Source of the DNA: Sphingobacteriales bacterium TSM_CSM
GTDB lineage: Bacteria; Bacteroidota; Bacteroidia; Chitinophagales; UBA2359
Assembly: GCA_002212725.1 (NCBI GenBank)
Contig: MTCR01000097.1
Span: 1-64,000 of the forward strand
DNA: 64,000 nt
Direction: 5' to 3'
Shown: one piece after another, positions 16,178 through 24,886 of the stretch
Numbering within the stretch: position 1 is the first letter of the stretch
How the letters are laid out: each line of letters starts with the position of its first letter
Position numbers and translations under genes: made by a program
Notes under the pieces: model-generated
What the model saw: the letters and a program-made list of their open reading frames with translations, nothing else
Database searches by the model: none
What the model was told of the DNA's origin: nothing

Positions 16178-16287
16178 ATGCGGCAGGCATAAACCTAAAG
16201 TATTAAGCGAGTAGTTTACCTGTTCACCGGTGCAGGAGTTGTGCCCGCATTCTTTAATCTTTAACCATACCCTGCGGTATTTCAGGC

Positions 16288-16914
16288 ATGGAAACCAAAC
16301 TTTTACCGCTTTTTCCGCTTAATCTGGTAGTGTACCCGGGCGAAAAACTGAATTTGCATATTTTTGAACCTCGTTACCGGCAGCTTATTTCAGAGGCTGT
16401 TGCCCGGGAAACCACTTTTGGCATACCTGCTTTTATTAACAACGAAGTGGGCAGTTTTGGCACCGAAATGCGCGTGGTTTCGGTAGAGCGCTACTATCCC
16501 GAAGGTGAAATGGACATTACCGCCCTGGGGTTGCAGGTTTTTGAAGTGAAGCAGTTTTATAACGCCATACCCAACCGCCTGTATGCAGGTGGCGAGGTTT
16601 TGTTTCGGGAAGACAACAGCCAGCCCGATGTTGTGGCCGAGTTAGATGTTAAACAATTGGTAGAGCAATTGTATGAAACCCTGCGCATTCAGAAAACATT
16701 TCCCGATTACCACAGTTTTACCATTGCCCACCACATAGGGTTAGATTTGGAACAGGAATATGCCCTGCTGCAACTGCCCGCCGAGTATGAACGGCAACAG
16801 TTTATACTGGAACACCTGCAACAGATAGTGCCAAAGGTAATTGAAATTGAACGGCTTAAACTTAAAGTGCAAATGAACGGTTATTTTAAAAACTTTAAAC
16901 CGCTCGATTTTTAA
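16288..16914 (+). CDS. Lon N-terminal substrate-binding domain protein
   Basis: A 208-residue stand-alone LON N-terminal (PUA-like) domain. The start METKLLPLFPLNLVVYPGEKLNLHIFEPRY shows the family LPLFPLxxVxxPGxxLxLxIFExRY pattern, and a helical C-terminal half follows. No ATPase or protease domain is present, so it is not Lon itself. Related stand-alone proteins are presumed to bind unfolded polypeptides or act as adaptors. The substrate is unknown. The gene ends at a shared terminator facing tRNA-Met. Confidence 0.85.
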   Translation: METKLLPLFPLNLVVYPGEKLNLHIFEPRYRQLISEAVARETTFGIPAFINNEVGSFGTEMRVVSVERYYPEGEMDITALGLQVFEVKQFYNAIPNRLYAGGEVLFREDNSQPDVVAELDVKQLVEQLYETLRIQKTFPDYHSFTIAHHIGLDLEQEYALLQLPAEYERQQFILEHLQQIVPKVIEIERLKLKVQMNGYFKNFKPLDF

Positions 16915-16931
16915 ATGCCGTAAAAACGGCA

Positions 16932-16967
16932 AAAGCCCCGCAACCGTAAAGGTGCGGGGCTTTGTTT
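16932..16967. terminator. bidirectional terminator between LON-domain gene and tRNA-Met
   Basis: AAAGCCCCGCA (16932-16942) and TGCGGGGCTTT (16953-16963) form an 11-bp GC-rich hairpin. T runs follow it on the plus strand and, more weakly, on the minus strand. It can end both the LON-domain gene and the convergent tRNA-Met. Confidence 0.82.
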
Positions 16968-16969
16968 TG

Positions 16970-17043
16970 TAGCGAGGACGGGAATTGAACCCGTGACCTC
17001 CGGGTTATGAATCCGACGCTCTAACCGGCTGAGCTACCTCGCC
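16970..17043 (-). tRNA. tRNA-Met (CAT)
   Basis: Read on the minus strand, the acceptor arm GGCGAGG pairs with CCTCGCT through one G-U pair and discriminator A follows. The D arm holds GCTCAGCCGGTTAGAGC, the anticodon loop TTCATAA carries CAT, and the T arm is GTCACGGGTTCAATTCCCG. The A-rich stem pattern matches elongator tRNA-Met rather than initiator. CCA is not encoded. Confidence 0.93.
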
Positions 17044-17054
17044 ATTTGGCGGCG

Positions 17055-17085
17055 CAAAGATAATACCTTGCGCCCAAATCTCCAA
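17055..17085 (-). promoter_or_regulatory. tRNA-Met promoter
   Basis: On the minus strand TTG (17085-17083), a 20-nt spacer and TATCTTTG (17062-17055) end 12 bp before the tRNA. It is a full Bacteroidota consensus promoter and supports the direction of transcription. Confidence 0.8.
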
Positions 17086-17136
17086 ATCTTGTTTACTAAA
17101 TTCTGAAAAAGCCTTTTCGGTTCCCTGTTTCGGGGG

Positions 17137-17778
17137 TTAAAATGCAAAACCGAAGGTTATTTCGGTGTTAAACTCCAAATTTTTGAGTTTTATGGCGCTG
17201 GGATTATTGGTAAGGTTGCGAAGTACTTCCTCCTTAAATTGCGAAAAACCTAAGCTTGCCTCGCCGCCAATGCGCAAAACTTTAAACAGCCGCAGGTTTA
17301 ACCCTCCCAACAGGCTGAACCCGGCGCTTATATCGCCGTTGTCAATTTGGTCAACAATACCGCTCAGGTTATCTTTTACACTATCCTCGCCGTTAAAGGT
17401 AATGGGTACAAATACACCTAAGTAAGGAGTAAACGGGCCGGCTTCAAAATGCTTTTCCAGCCCAAGATAGGCAGTAATGCTTTTGCGCACTACATCATAG
17501 TTGGTGTAAGAACTATCGCCAAACTGGTATTTGAGTTTATCCAGCCCGGCACCCAGCCTGAACGCCCATAAGTTGTTATCAAAAATGCGCAGGTTTACCG
17601 AAAACGAAGTTTCCCCCTTATAATTTACCTGCGTACTGTCTTCGCCGCCAACTTTGTCAATGCCAAAGGCTTTTACGTTGCCAATAATGCTAACCCTTTG
17701 TGCCATTGCTTCAGTGCCGGTAATAAAGGCGCAAAACACAATAAGCGCCATGCCTATCCAATTTTTTGCTGTGTTCAT
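17137..17778 (-). CDS. outer-membrane beta-barrel-like protein
   Basis: A 213-residue protein with a signal peptide of about 26 residues ending in AMAQ. The mature part alternates short polar and aromatic strands (for example WAFRLGAGLDKLKYQFG, FTPYLGVFVPITF, FKVLRIGGEASLGFSQF) and ends in FNTEITFGFAF, the C-terminal aromatic strand typical of outer-membrane porin-like barrels. The predicted role is a small barrel in the outer membrane; the substrate is unknown. It lies downstream of the lipoprotein gene 17907-18596 on the same strand. Confidence 0.75.
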   Translation of the reverse strand: MNTAKNWIGMALIVFCAFITGTEAMAQRVSIIGNVKAFGIDKVGGEDSTQVNYKGETSFSVNLRIFDNNLWAFRLGAGLDKLKYQFGDSSYTNYDVVRKSITAYLGLEKHFEAGPFTPYLGVFVPITFNGEDSVKDNLSGIVDQIDNGDISAGFSLLGGLNLRLFKVLRIGGEASLGFSQFKEEVLRNLTNNPSAIKLKNLEFNTEITFGFAF

Positions 17779-17906
17779 GGTATTTATTTTGAGTAGTTAA
17801 ATTTTGAAACACCAATATCTTATTAATTTGACACCCAACATCGGCTTTAATTTAATGCACCCCGAAATTTTTTTCAACATTTCGGGTTTTTTGTTTGAGA
17901 GGGCGG

Positions 17907-18596
17907 TTAAATGGTCCAACTGTTGTGCATAATGCCGGTTAAATACCATTGTCCGTTGTATTTTTCAAAAGCCAGTACCAGACTGCCCCAGTCCATGCCG
18001 CCAAAATCGGGGTTTTTGCCGTTTTGGTAGTATTCAACAATAATGGCTTTGTCATACACTTTTTCGCGGTTGTTTAAGGAATTTCCGCGCCCAATAATCT
18101 GGTTGTACCCAACAGAGTCGGCTTTATTGAGATAGTCTTTATCGGTAACAAATTTTTTGCGGTATTCGTTGTAGGTCAGGGTAATGGGTTCGCCGCTACC
18201 GTCAAACGTTCCCCATGTATATTTTTGTACTTCGGCGGCCAGTTTTGCTACTTGCTGTTGCAGAAAAACCATATCGGTATCGGTATTTACAAAGGCATAG
18301 GGCGAAAAACGAACCCCTTTTTGCGGGTGTACCATGCCGGCAAGTTGCATGGTATTGTTCTCGGCAAGTGCGCGCAGGGCAATCATGGCGTGTTGCTCAA
18401 TAACGGCTTTTGCCTGTTGCGGGGTTAACAAACTGCCATTGGTAATGGTATCGGCGGCCGGGGGCGGGTTGGTGTTTTGCTGGCCGTTGGGTGTGGCATT
18501 TTGGGGTTTGGTATTACAGGCGCTGCACAGCCAAGCCGCGCCAAAGAGCAGCGCAATAAACCAAAACGGGTTGTTTTTTTTTGGTGCGTTTGCCAT
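17907..18596 (-). CDS. hypothetical lipoprotein
   Basis: A 229-residue protein with an N-terminal hydrophobic segment and lipobox LCSAC, so Cys27 should be lipidated. A proline- and asparagine-rich linker follows. The rest is a compact globular domain with GVRFSPYAFV near the N-terminus and WGSLVLAFEKYNGQWYLTGIMHNSWTI at the end, a pattern also seen in NTF2/SnoaL-like folds, though I cannot claim that family. It lies 300 bp from suhB on the same strand and its function is unknown. Confidence 0.7.
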   Translation of the reverse strand: MANAPKKNNPFWFIALLFGAAWLCSACNTKPQNATPNGQQNTNPPPAADTITNGSLLTPQQAKAVIEQHAMIALRALAENNTMQLAGMVHPQKGVRFSPYAFVNTDTDMVFLQQQVAKLAAEVQKYTWGTFDGSGEPITLTYNEYRKKFVTDKDYLNKADSVGYNQIIGRGNSLNNREKVYDKAIIVEYYQNGKNPDFGGMDWGSLVLAFEKYNGQWYLTGIMHNSWTI

Positions 18597-18637
18597 TTTT
18601 GGAGTGTGTGATTGGTGAAGTTAAATGTGAAAAAACG

Positions 18638-19441
18638 CTATTCAATATTGGAAAACAAGTTCAGAAAAACGGGGTACAATGCCGGTGCCGAAGCAATAAT
18701 TTGCCGCCCGAACAGGTAATTGCCGTTTCCCGAAAAATCGGAAACTACCCCACCGGCTTCCTGTACAATAAGGCTGCCGGCGGCTACGTCCCAGGGGTGC
18801 AGGCTATGTTCGTAAAAAGCATCAAAACGGGCACAGGCCACGTAGCAGAGGTCAACTGCGGCTGCCCCAAAACGCCTGATGCCTTTGGTACTTTGCATGA
18901 GGGTTTTAAGAATATTGGTGTAGTCGTCAATTAATTCAAAATCGTAGTACGGAAATCCGGTTCCGATAAGGGCATCGGGCAATGTTCCGACTTTGCTTGT
19001 GCAAATGGGTGTTTGGTTAAGAAAAGCGCCCCCGTCTTTTACCGCCCAGAAGCACTCGCTCCGGTTTACCTCATACACTACCCCCAAAACCGGCTGCCCG
19101 TGTTGCAGCAGGGCAATGCTTACGGCATAAGAGGGTAGTTGGTACAAAAAATTGGTAGTTCCGTCAAGGGGGTCAATTACCCATTGCAGGGCGGCGTTTT
19201 GGTTTTGGGCTACGGTATTTTCTTCGGTAAGAAAACCGGCTTCGGGCAGCAGTTGTGCAAGTGCATCTACCAGCATTTTTTCCGAAGTGGTGTCCACATA
19301 GCTTACTAAGTTATTGTGGTGTTTTAACTGAATGTCGGCAGGCGCAACCTTACCGGCTTCGGTTCTTATAAAACTACCTGCGCGGGCGGCAATTTCCTGC
19401 ACCTGCCGGCAGAGCAACAACAACGATGAGGTATTGGTCAT
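18638..19441 (-). CDS. suhB: inositol monophosphatase family protein
   Basis: A 267-residue Mg-dependent phosphatase starting at ATG 19441 (MTNTSS). Family motifs are complete: FLTEENT (metal-binding Glu), WVIDPLDGTTNF (the DPxDGTxN signature) and HPWDVAAGSLIVQEAGG (the WDxAAG signature). Such enzymes hydrolyse myo-inositol-1-phosphate and related sugar phosphates; some SuhB proteins also bind RNA polymerase or ribosomal complexes. The exact substrate is not determinable. The lnt gene lies 52 bp upstream on the same strand, so the two may be cotranscribed. Confidence 0.9.
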   Translation of the reverse strand: MTNTSSLLLLCRQVQEIAARAGSFIRTEAGKVAPADIQLKHHNNLVSYVDTTSEKMLVDALAQLLPEAGFLTEENTVAQNQNAALQWVIDPLDGTTNFLYQLPSYAVSIALLQHGQPVLGVVYEVNRSECFWAVKDGGAFLNQTPICTSKVGTLPDALIGTGFPYYDFELIDDYTNILKTLMQSTKGIRRFGAAAVDLCYVACARFDAFYEHSLHPWDVAAGSLIVQEAGGVVSDFSGNGNYLFGRQIIASAPALYPVFLNLFSNIE

Positions 19442-19493
19442 AATTTGGGGGCGCAAATTGTTAAAGGGTTTGCCTGTTTTGATTTTGTGCTGC

Positions 19494-21107
19494 TTACCGT
19501 ATTTTATTGGAAAAATGTGGGGTAAAGCGGCTCACAAAGGTAAACAAAATAAGTATAGCTGCCAGCAGCAGGGCGGTGCGGCCAATAAAATCGCCGTATT
19601 GCACATAGCAGGTAAGGGCGGTATTGGCTTTAACGGTGCCGTTTTGGGCGCTGCGTTGTTGCCAGCCAAGGGAACTGCGGACAATGCCGCGTTGGTCAAT
19701 AAAGCAGGAAATACCGGTGTTGGCTGCCCTTGCTATGCTTCTTCGGGTTTCAATAGCCCTGAGCGAGGCGTAATGCAGGTGTTGGCGGTAGCCATCGGTA
19801 TTGCCCCACCAGCCGTCGTTGGTCATAATAAAAATGAGTTGCGCCCCTTTTTTCACATAATCTGTGAGGTATTGCCCAAAAACAGACTCATAGCAGATAA
19901 CCGGCGCTATGCCCAGCGAATCGGTTCCCCTGAAAACGGTTCTATGGGGTTGAGAACCAAAACTGCCCATGCCGCCGCCCAATGCCGAAATAAGTGGTGT
20001 AAGCACTCCAAACAGTTGTTGGTAGGGTATTTTTTCTACGCCCGGCACTAATTTTGATTTGTGGTACACTTGCAGGCGGTTGGTCGTATCTATTTGAAAG
20101 GAGGAGTTAAAAACATCGTAGCTGCCCGGTTGTTGCAGGTAGGGACTGGCGGTGGGGGTGGCATGCGGTTGGTTGTAGTGTTGCAGGGCGGTAAAGCCGC
20201 TTACCAATTTAAGGTTGGGGTATTGGCGCAGCCATTGCCGCAGTTGCTCAATACGGGTTTGTTGGTTAAATTCGTGCAGCCAGATGGCATCGGGCAGGGC
20301 TGCTTCGGGAAAAACAAGGTAGCGGGTGTTGGGCGTAAGCGCTTTTTCCGACAGGCTTAACAAGGTGGCAACCTGCTGGTCGGCCTGTGCGGCATCGGGT
20401 ATAAAATAAGGGTCTTCGCTGGGTTGCACCAAGGTAATTTCCACATCTTTGCCTTTTTCTGTGTAGGTATAAAAAATGCAGAAAGATGCCAAAACCGGGA
20501 ACAACAGCAACACAACGGGCAACATTGCATTTTTAACCGGTTGCCGGTTTTGCAACTTGTCAATACCCTGCGTGGTGTAAAACAGGCGGGGTTGCAGCGC
20601 CATAAAAACAGCCAGATTTACCCCTAAAATCCAAAGGGTGCCGCCACCTGCACCGGTGTATTCGTACCATTGAATGTATTTGGGCAAGGCTGCAAGGGCA
20701 TTGCCCAGGTTTAACCACGGCCAGGCCAATTCCCACCGTTGATGCAGGTGTTCAAAGGCAAGCCAATATGCCAAAAACGACAAGTATCCCACGCGGTTGC
20801 CCAACTTCAGGCGGGTTGCCCTGAACAACATAAACGGTATGCTCATGAGCAGGGCATTGGCCAAAAAGGCAAAAACAGCGCCCACAATGGTAGAATTAAC
20901 AATCCACCAGGTGGTAAATACATTCCATAGCAGGAAAAACAACACCGATGCCTGCCACCATTGCCGGTTATTGGCAACCTGCCGCTCCAGCAGCAGCATG
21001 GGCACAAAGGCAACAAACAACAGGGGGGTAAACGGCAGCGGAATCCATGCCAGGCGGCAAAGCAGCGCCGCGCTCAACGGCAGCAGCCAAAGGCTATACC
21101 TGTGCAT
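19494..21107 (-). CDS. lnt: apolipoprotein N-acyltransferase
   Basis: Adds the third acyl chain to lipoproteins in the inner membrane. I place the start at ATG 21107 (MHRYSLW), giving 537 residues; it overlaps the upstream CPBP gene by 14 bp, consistent with coupling. Multiple membrane helices cover the first 220 residues. A nitrilase-type domain follows with the triad visible: Glu near 268 in LVFPEAALP, Lys near 350 in YHKSKLVPG, and Cys near 405 in PVICYESVFG. A final helix lies at the C-terminus. Longer starts to 21161 would overlap the neighbour more and add an unlikely leader. Confidence 0.92.
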   Translation of the reverse strand: MHRYSLWLLPLSAALLCRLAWIPLPFTPLLFVAFVPMLLLERQVANNRQWWQASVLFFLLWNVFTTWWIVNSTIVGAVFAFLANALLMSIPFMLFRATRLKLGNRVGYLSFLAYWLAFEHLHQRWELAWPWLNLGNALAALPKYIQWYEYTGAGGGTLWILGVNLAVFMALQPRLFYTTQGIDKLQNRQPVKNAMLPVVLLLFPVLASFCIFYTYTEKGKDVEITLVQPSEDPYFIPDAAQADQQVATLLSLSEKALTPNTRYLVFPEAALPDAIWLHEFNQQTRIEQLRQWLRQYPNLKLVSGFTALQHYNQPHATPTASPYLQQPGSYDVFNSSFQIDTTNRLQVYHKSKLVPGVEKIPYQQLFGVLTPLISALGGGMGSFGSQPHRTVFRGTDSLGIAPVICYESVFGQYLTDYVKKGAQLIFIMTNDGWWGNTDGYRQHLHYASLRAIETRRSIARAANTGISCFIDQRGIVRSSLGWQQRSAQNGTVKANTALTCYVQYGDFIGRTALLLAAILILFTFVSRFTPHFSNKIR

Positions 21108-22023
21108 CTGCGCCGGTATTTGGGCTAAACAGCCGGTTGGTGACATAAATAGCGCCCGCAAGCAGCAGGGTTAAAATAATGGAGCCTTCAAAACCAAATT
21201 GTCCGCCGGTAAGCATTTCCTTGCCTTGCACCTGTTGCTGCACAAGCCCCAACAGGTTAATGCCGCTAACCTCAAAACCAAATACCGGCCCCTGGAAAAA
21301 ATTCCAGGCAAAGTGCAGTGCAATAGGAAACCACAAATTTTGGCGGTGTATGTAGTAAACTCCCAACAAAATGCCTGCCAGCACAATATTAACAAAACTG
21401 ATAAGACTGAAATTAGGGTTGAGCAGGTGCATAACCGAAAACAACAGCGAAGAAATAACCAATGCCGCATACCGGTTTACCGAGTGCATGAGATTGTGCA
21501 ATATATATCCTCTTACCGAAATTTCTTCGTTGAGTGCCACCATAATGAGCAGCAGCAGGTAAAGCGCCATAGTAGAGAGGCTGAATTGAAAGCCTGTTAC
21601 GGTTAAATTGCCCAGCAACAACAGCAGCACAAACCCGATGGCAATTAACCCAAACCCGATGCCTAAACCCAACTGTGCATCGGGCAGGCGGCCTTTTACA
21701 TCAAATCCCAATGACATAAGGCTGCCCCGGTCTAAATACCGCCTGAACAAAAATGTAAGCAGCATTGTGCCCAGCAACCCGAAAAATTGAATAAAGGTAA
21801 AATACAAAGCGCCTTCGGGGGTATTCATGCTTTCCATAAGCGCCTGTACGCCCTGCCCGGTAACCACTGCCAGCATATACAAGCTCACTGCCTGAAACAG
21901 AAAGGACACCATGAGAAAAGCGAAAAAATAGAGCAAAGCCCTAATCCAGCCATGCTTTATAACAGGCTCTTCATCGGGTGGAAGCGTGTCGGTAAAAAGG
22001 TTTCCGGTGTACATATGTTGCAA
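21094..22023 (-). CDS. CPBP-family intramembrane metalloprotease
   Basis: A membrane protein of about 309 residues with seven or eight hydrophobic segments. The Rce1/CAAX-protease-like active-site motifs are present: EEISVRGYI (the EExxxR motif), SLLFSVMHLLNP (the FxxxH motif) and HFAWNF (the HxxxN motif). In bacteria such proteins process peptides or anchor proteins; the substrate is unknown. The start could be 22023 or the ATG at 22014 (MYTGNLF). The gene overlaps lnt by 14 bp. Confidence 0.87.
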   Translation of the reverse strand: MQHMYTGNLFTDTLPPDEEPVIKHGWIRALLYFFAFLMVSFLFQAVSLYMLAVVTGQGVQALMESMNTPEGALYFTFIQFFGLLGTMLLTFLFRRYLDRGSLMSLGFDVKGRLPDAQLGLGIGFGLIAIGFVLLLLLGNLTVTGFQFSLSTMALYLLLLIMVALNEEISVRGYILHNLMHSVNRYAALVISSLLFSVMHLLNPNFSLISFVNIVLAGILLGVYYIHRQNLWFPIALHFAWNFFQGPVFGFEVSGINLLGLVQQQVQGKEMLTGGQFGFEGSIILTLLLAGAIYVTNRLFSPNTGADAQV

Positions 22024-22126
22024 GTTTTGAGGGGTAAAGTTAGCAATTTGCGGTAAATATGGGCAGTTTAGTGCCTTTTTGCCACAAAAACAACTATTTA
22101 TTATGCTTTTCGGTATTGGTAAAAGA

Positions 22127-23032
22127 TTAGCGGTCTTTGTCGGGCACTACCACTTTTAGCGCCAGCTGTTTAATTTGTACTTCAAACCGGTCGTCAATAA
22201 AAACCGGGTCGCCATCAATTTGTGCCTGAAGGGGTGTTGAGCAACAGAGCGATGCCTGTTGCATTTCTATTTCTTTGAGATAGCGGCTTTTGTAGAGGCG
22301 GTTTATAAGAAACAGCAAAACCACCCAAAAAATCTGGTACAATGGGAAATGGCGGACAATGCTCAATTCCATTTGCCCGTCGGAAAGGTTGGAGTTGGGT
22401 GTAAGTCCCATGCCATAGCCAAATTGTCCCGAATTATTAAAGGTAATATCAAACGCATGAACTTCAAAATTGCTGTTGTTGCAGGCTATCTGGCAGCTAA
22501 CCGGATGATAACGGCTCAATCCGGTTGCAATGGTAAAGGCATATCCGGACATGCCCCGGTTTTTTCTGCCTGCAAACCTTGCTGCTACTTGCGCCGAATA
22601 ACCAATACCGGCATTGCTGAAAAAATAGCGGTTGTTAATTACTCCCACATCAACCGGTGTAGTGTGGCAATGGTTAAGGGTTTGAATGGCAGCCCGTTGC
22701 TGCATGGGTATGCCCAACTTGCGCGCCAGCCCGTTGCCCGAACCCAACGGCACAATGCCCAATGCCACCGGCGTATCTACCAGTTGCGAGGCCACTTCAT
22801 TTACCGAGCCATCGCCGCCAACGGCCACCACCACGTCGTACAGTTGTTTTTCAACGGCTTCACGGGTTAAAAATACAGCATGTCCGGCAAATTGGGTATA
22901 GGCAATGTGGCAGTCGTATTGCTGCTTGTCAATTTCCTGCTCAATTAAATCGGGTATGCCTACCTTACTGCGCACACCGGCAATGGGGTTTACTATAAAT
23001 AAAATGCGCTTTTTAGGTGCTTTGGCTTTCAT
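22127..23032 (-). CDS. YegS/diacylglycerol kinase-family lipid kinase
   Basis: A 301-residue soluble kinase starting at ATG 23032. The N-terminal NPIAGVRSK and the nucleotide-binding VVAVGGDGSVNEV with IVPLGSGNGLARKLG are the DAGK catalytic signatures. The beta-rich C-terminal half includes NNSGQFGYGMGLTPNSNLSDG and the terminal QIDGDP motif. It phosphorylates a lipid such as diacylglycerol or a sphingoid base; Bacteroidota make sphingolipids, so the latter is possible. No lipid gene is adjacent. Confidence 0.88.
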   Translation of the reverse strand: MKAKAPKKRILFIVNPIAGVRSKVGIPDLIEQEIDKQQYDCHIAYTQFAGHAVFLTREAVEKQLYDVVVAVGGDGSVNEVASQLVDTPVALGIVPLGSGNGLARKLGIPMQQRAAIQTLNHCHTTPVDVGVINNRYFFSNAGIGYSAQVAARFAGRKNRGMSGYAFTIATGLSRYHPVSCQIACNNSNFEVHAFDITFNNSGQFGYGMGLTPNSNLSDGQMELSIVRHFPLYQIFWVVLLFLINRLYKSRYLKEIEMQQASLCCSTPLQAQIDGDPVFIDDRFEVQIKQLALKVVVPDKDR

Positions 23033-23275
23033 GGGCAACAGTTAAGCAAGTGCGGTATAAACCGCAAATTTGTACCTGAAAACGGCATAATATTACCGCA
23101 GGTGCGGCTTGAGATATGGTGAAAAAATACACGCCACATTTTTTGTGCAAAGAAAAGCAATTTATGCCGCAAATTATAAAGGTTTTGCCAACTATAGCCA
23201 AAACGGAAGGAAACGGGTATGCCACATGCTTTATCTCTTTTCCAGTTTCGGGGTTACGTAATGCAGGCAGCAGGT

Positions 23276-23740
23276 TTACCTTGGCAGATACATGCGTTCC
23301 TCATCGTTGAGTTGCAGGTCTTCGGCACATTTTACCGGTTTTGGGCGGTGCAGCAAAAAGGCAAAAAACACTGCCAGAAATAAGTAAGCGTAATACAGTT
23401 GCCCGGTTAAAAAGAGAAAGACGAGGCAAGAGAGTGCTGCCGCTTCCAATACTGCCAGTTTTACTAAGTTGGCACTAAAATAAGCCCGCATTTTATTGCC
23501 AAAAGGCAGGTTTGCGCCGTTTTGGTAAGAGGTAAGCAGCCGGGAATATAGCCACGGGGCACCCAAAATAGCCCCAACAACGGCTGCAAGCGCCACATAC
23601 TGAAACGGCAGGTGCAAACCGAGATTGTTTTGCCGGAGGTTAAAGAACAGGGCAAACATAATAACCTGCCCCATGGTCATTCCCAGAAAAACAATGTTCA
23701 GGGTTCTGAAAATATTGGCAGCAATGGTATTGTTATCCAT
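23276..23740 (-). CDS. hypothetical four-helix membrane protein
   Basis: A 154-residue protein with about four hydrophobic segments (IVFLGMTMGQVIMFALF, YVALAAVVGAILGAPWL, LAVLEAAALSCLVFLFL, YAYLFLAVFFAFLL) and a charged C-terminal tail ending in LNDEERMYLPR. I do not recognise the family with confidence. It lies 60 bp downstream of the queD-like gene on the same strand and may share its transcript. The 240-bp spacer after it holds nothing clear. Confidence 0.7.
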   Translation of the reverse strand: MDNNTIAANIFRTLNIVFLGMTMGQVIMFALFFNLRQNNLGLHLPFQYVALAAVVGAILGAPWLYSRLLTSYQNGANLPFGNKMRAYFSANLVKLAVLEAAALSCLVFLFLTGQLYYAYLFLAVFFAFLLHRPKPVKCAEDLQLNDEERMYLPR

Positions 23741-23799
23741 AGAGTGTAACAGGAATAAGGCGGGGTGAAGAAATATTGTTCTTATTCGGGCAGGTAAAG

Positions 23800-24207
23800 T
23801 TATCCGGCAAATTCAACGTAGTTGCGGGGTGTTTCATACAGCCGTACCTGTAGCCCGAAATCGGGGTTAATACGGCGGCGAAGTTTTTGCCAAATCACCA
23901 CGGCAATATGTTCGGCGGTTGGGTTCAGTTGGGCAAATTCGGGCGTGTCGAGGTTCAGGTTTTTATGGTCAAAGGGTATTATTACCTCTTCTTCAATAAT
24001 GTCTTTCAAAATTTTCATATCTATAACATAACCTGTTTCGGGGTCAATATTACCGGTTACTTTAACCTCCAGTTCATAGTTATGTCCGTGAAAATTGGGG
24101 TTATTGCAAAGCCCGAAAACGCGGTTGTTTTTTTCGGCGCTCCAGTTGGGGTTATGTAGCCGGTGTGCAGCATTAAAGTGTGCGGTTCGGTAAACAGAAA
24201 CTTTCAT
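23800..24207 (-). CDS. queD: 6-pyruvoyl/6-carboxy-tetrahydropterin synthase family protein
   Basis: A 135-residue protein starting at ATG 24207 (MKVSVYRTAHF); the longer open frame upstream is not homologous. The zinc ligands are visible: His in HFNAAHRL and the pair in FHGHNYELEV. The catalytic Cys lies in FGLCNNPNFHGH, and the Asp/His/Glu set lies in FDHKNLN and YETPRNYVEF. It acts on dihydroneopterin triphosphate, giving 6-carboxytetrahydropterin for queuosine (QueD) or 6-pyruvoyl-tetrahydropterin. Sequence alone does not fully separate the two, and no other que gene is nearby. Confidence 0.85.
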   Translation of the reverse strand: MKVSVYRTAHFNAAHRLHNPNWSAEKNNRVFGLCNNPNFHGHNYELEVKVTGNIDPETGYVIDMKILKDIIEEEVIIPFDHKNLNLDTPEFAQLNPTAEHIAVVIWQKLRRRINPDFGLQVRLYETPRNYVEFAG

Positions 24208-24358
24208 GGGGGTGTGGCGCTGGATAATAGTAAATTGGGGTAAAATTACAAAAGAAACAAGGAACTGCAGCAATAGTTTACAAGCAGGCGCGTATCTTTA
24301 TTTTGTGGCAACGTAAACTATAAACTGCCAAACGGGTGTTTTGTTGTGGTTATATTAA

Positions 24359-24366
24359 TACCTTTG
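24359..24366 (+). promoter_or_regulatory. -7 element of the glutathione peroxidase gene
   Basis: TACCTTTG, a perfect TAnnTTTG match, lies 22 bp upstream of the ATG at 24389. No TTG occurs at 19-20 nt, so the -33 box is not defined. Confidence 0.5.
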
Positions 24367-24388
24367 CAGTAAAACAAAACCGTTTGTT

Positions 24389-24859
24389 ATGACAATACGT
24401 TCCGGCGTTCATGGGTTTGAATTACCGGGTTTAAACGGCAAACCCATTGTATTGGCTGATTTTGCGGGTAAAAAAATACTGTTGGTCAATACAGCATCGG
24501 AGTGTGGCTATACACCACAGTATGCCCGGTTGCAGGAACTCAGCACCCATTTTAACAACAGTTTGGTGGTAATAGGCTGTCCAAGCAATGATTTTGGCAA
24601 TCAGGAACCCGGCACCAATGAAGAAATAGCTGCATTTTGCAACCGCAATTATGGCATAAGTTTTCCTATGTCGGAGAAACTGAAAGTAACCGGGCCGGGT
24701 AAGCACCCATTGTACCGGTGGTTGTATGAGCAAAACCAGCAACGCGAAGTCGGATGGAATTTTCAGAAATTTCTGTTTGATGAAAACGGGCAGTTAATAA
24801 AAGTTTTTGGACCCGGAACCGACCCTTTGAGCGAGGAGTTATTGTTATTGCTGCACTGA
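24389..24859 (+). CDS. glutathione peroxidase-family thiol peroxidase
   Basis: A 156-residue thioredoxin-fold peroxidase. The peroxidatic site is Cys39 in NTASECGYTPQY, followed by GCPSNDFGNQEPG with the conserved Gln/Asn region and WNFQKFLFDENG carrying the catalytic Trp and Asn. It is a Cys rather than selenocysteine enzyme, so it probably takes electrons from thioredoxin rather than glutathione, as is usual for bacterial members. It reduces organic and lipid peroxides. The gene is followed after 27 bp by holB. Confidence 0.9.
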   Translation: MTIRSGVHGFELPGLNGKPIVLADFAGKKILLVNTASECGYTPQYARLQELSTHFNNSLVVIGCPSNDFGNQEPGTNEEIAAFCNRNYGISFPMSEKLKVTGPGKHPLYRWLYEQNQQREVGWNFQKFLFDENGQLIKVFGPGTDPLSEELLLLLH

Positions 24860-24886
24860 CATTTGTTTACCAAACACCCGCAAACC

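Noticed and set aside
17861-17892. Hairpin CCCGAAAT/ATTTCGGG followed by Ts as a terminator of the lipoprotein gene
   Set aside because: The T run lies on the plus strand while the lipoprotein gene runs on the minus strand, so the orientation does not fit.
19332-20051. A 239-codon plus-strand frame
   Set aside because: It is antisense to lnt and suhB; low stop density there comes from the codon use of the real genes.
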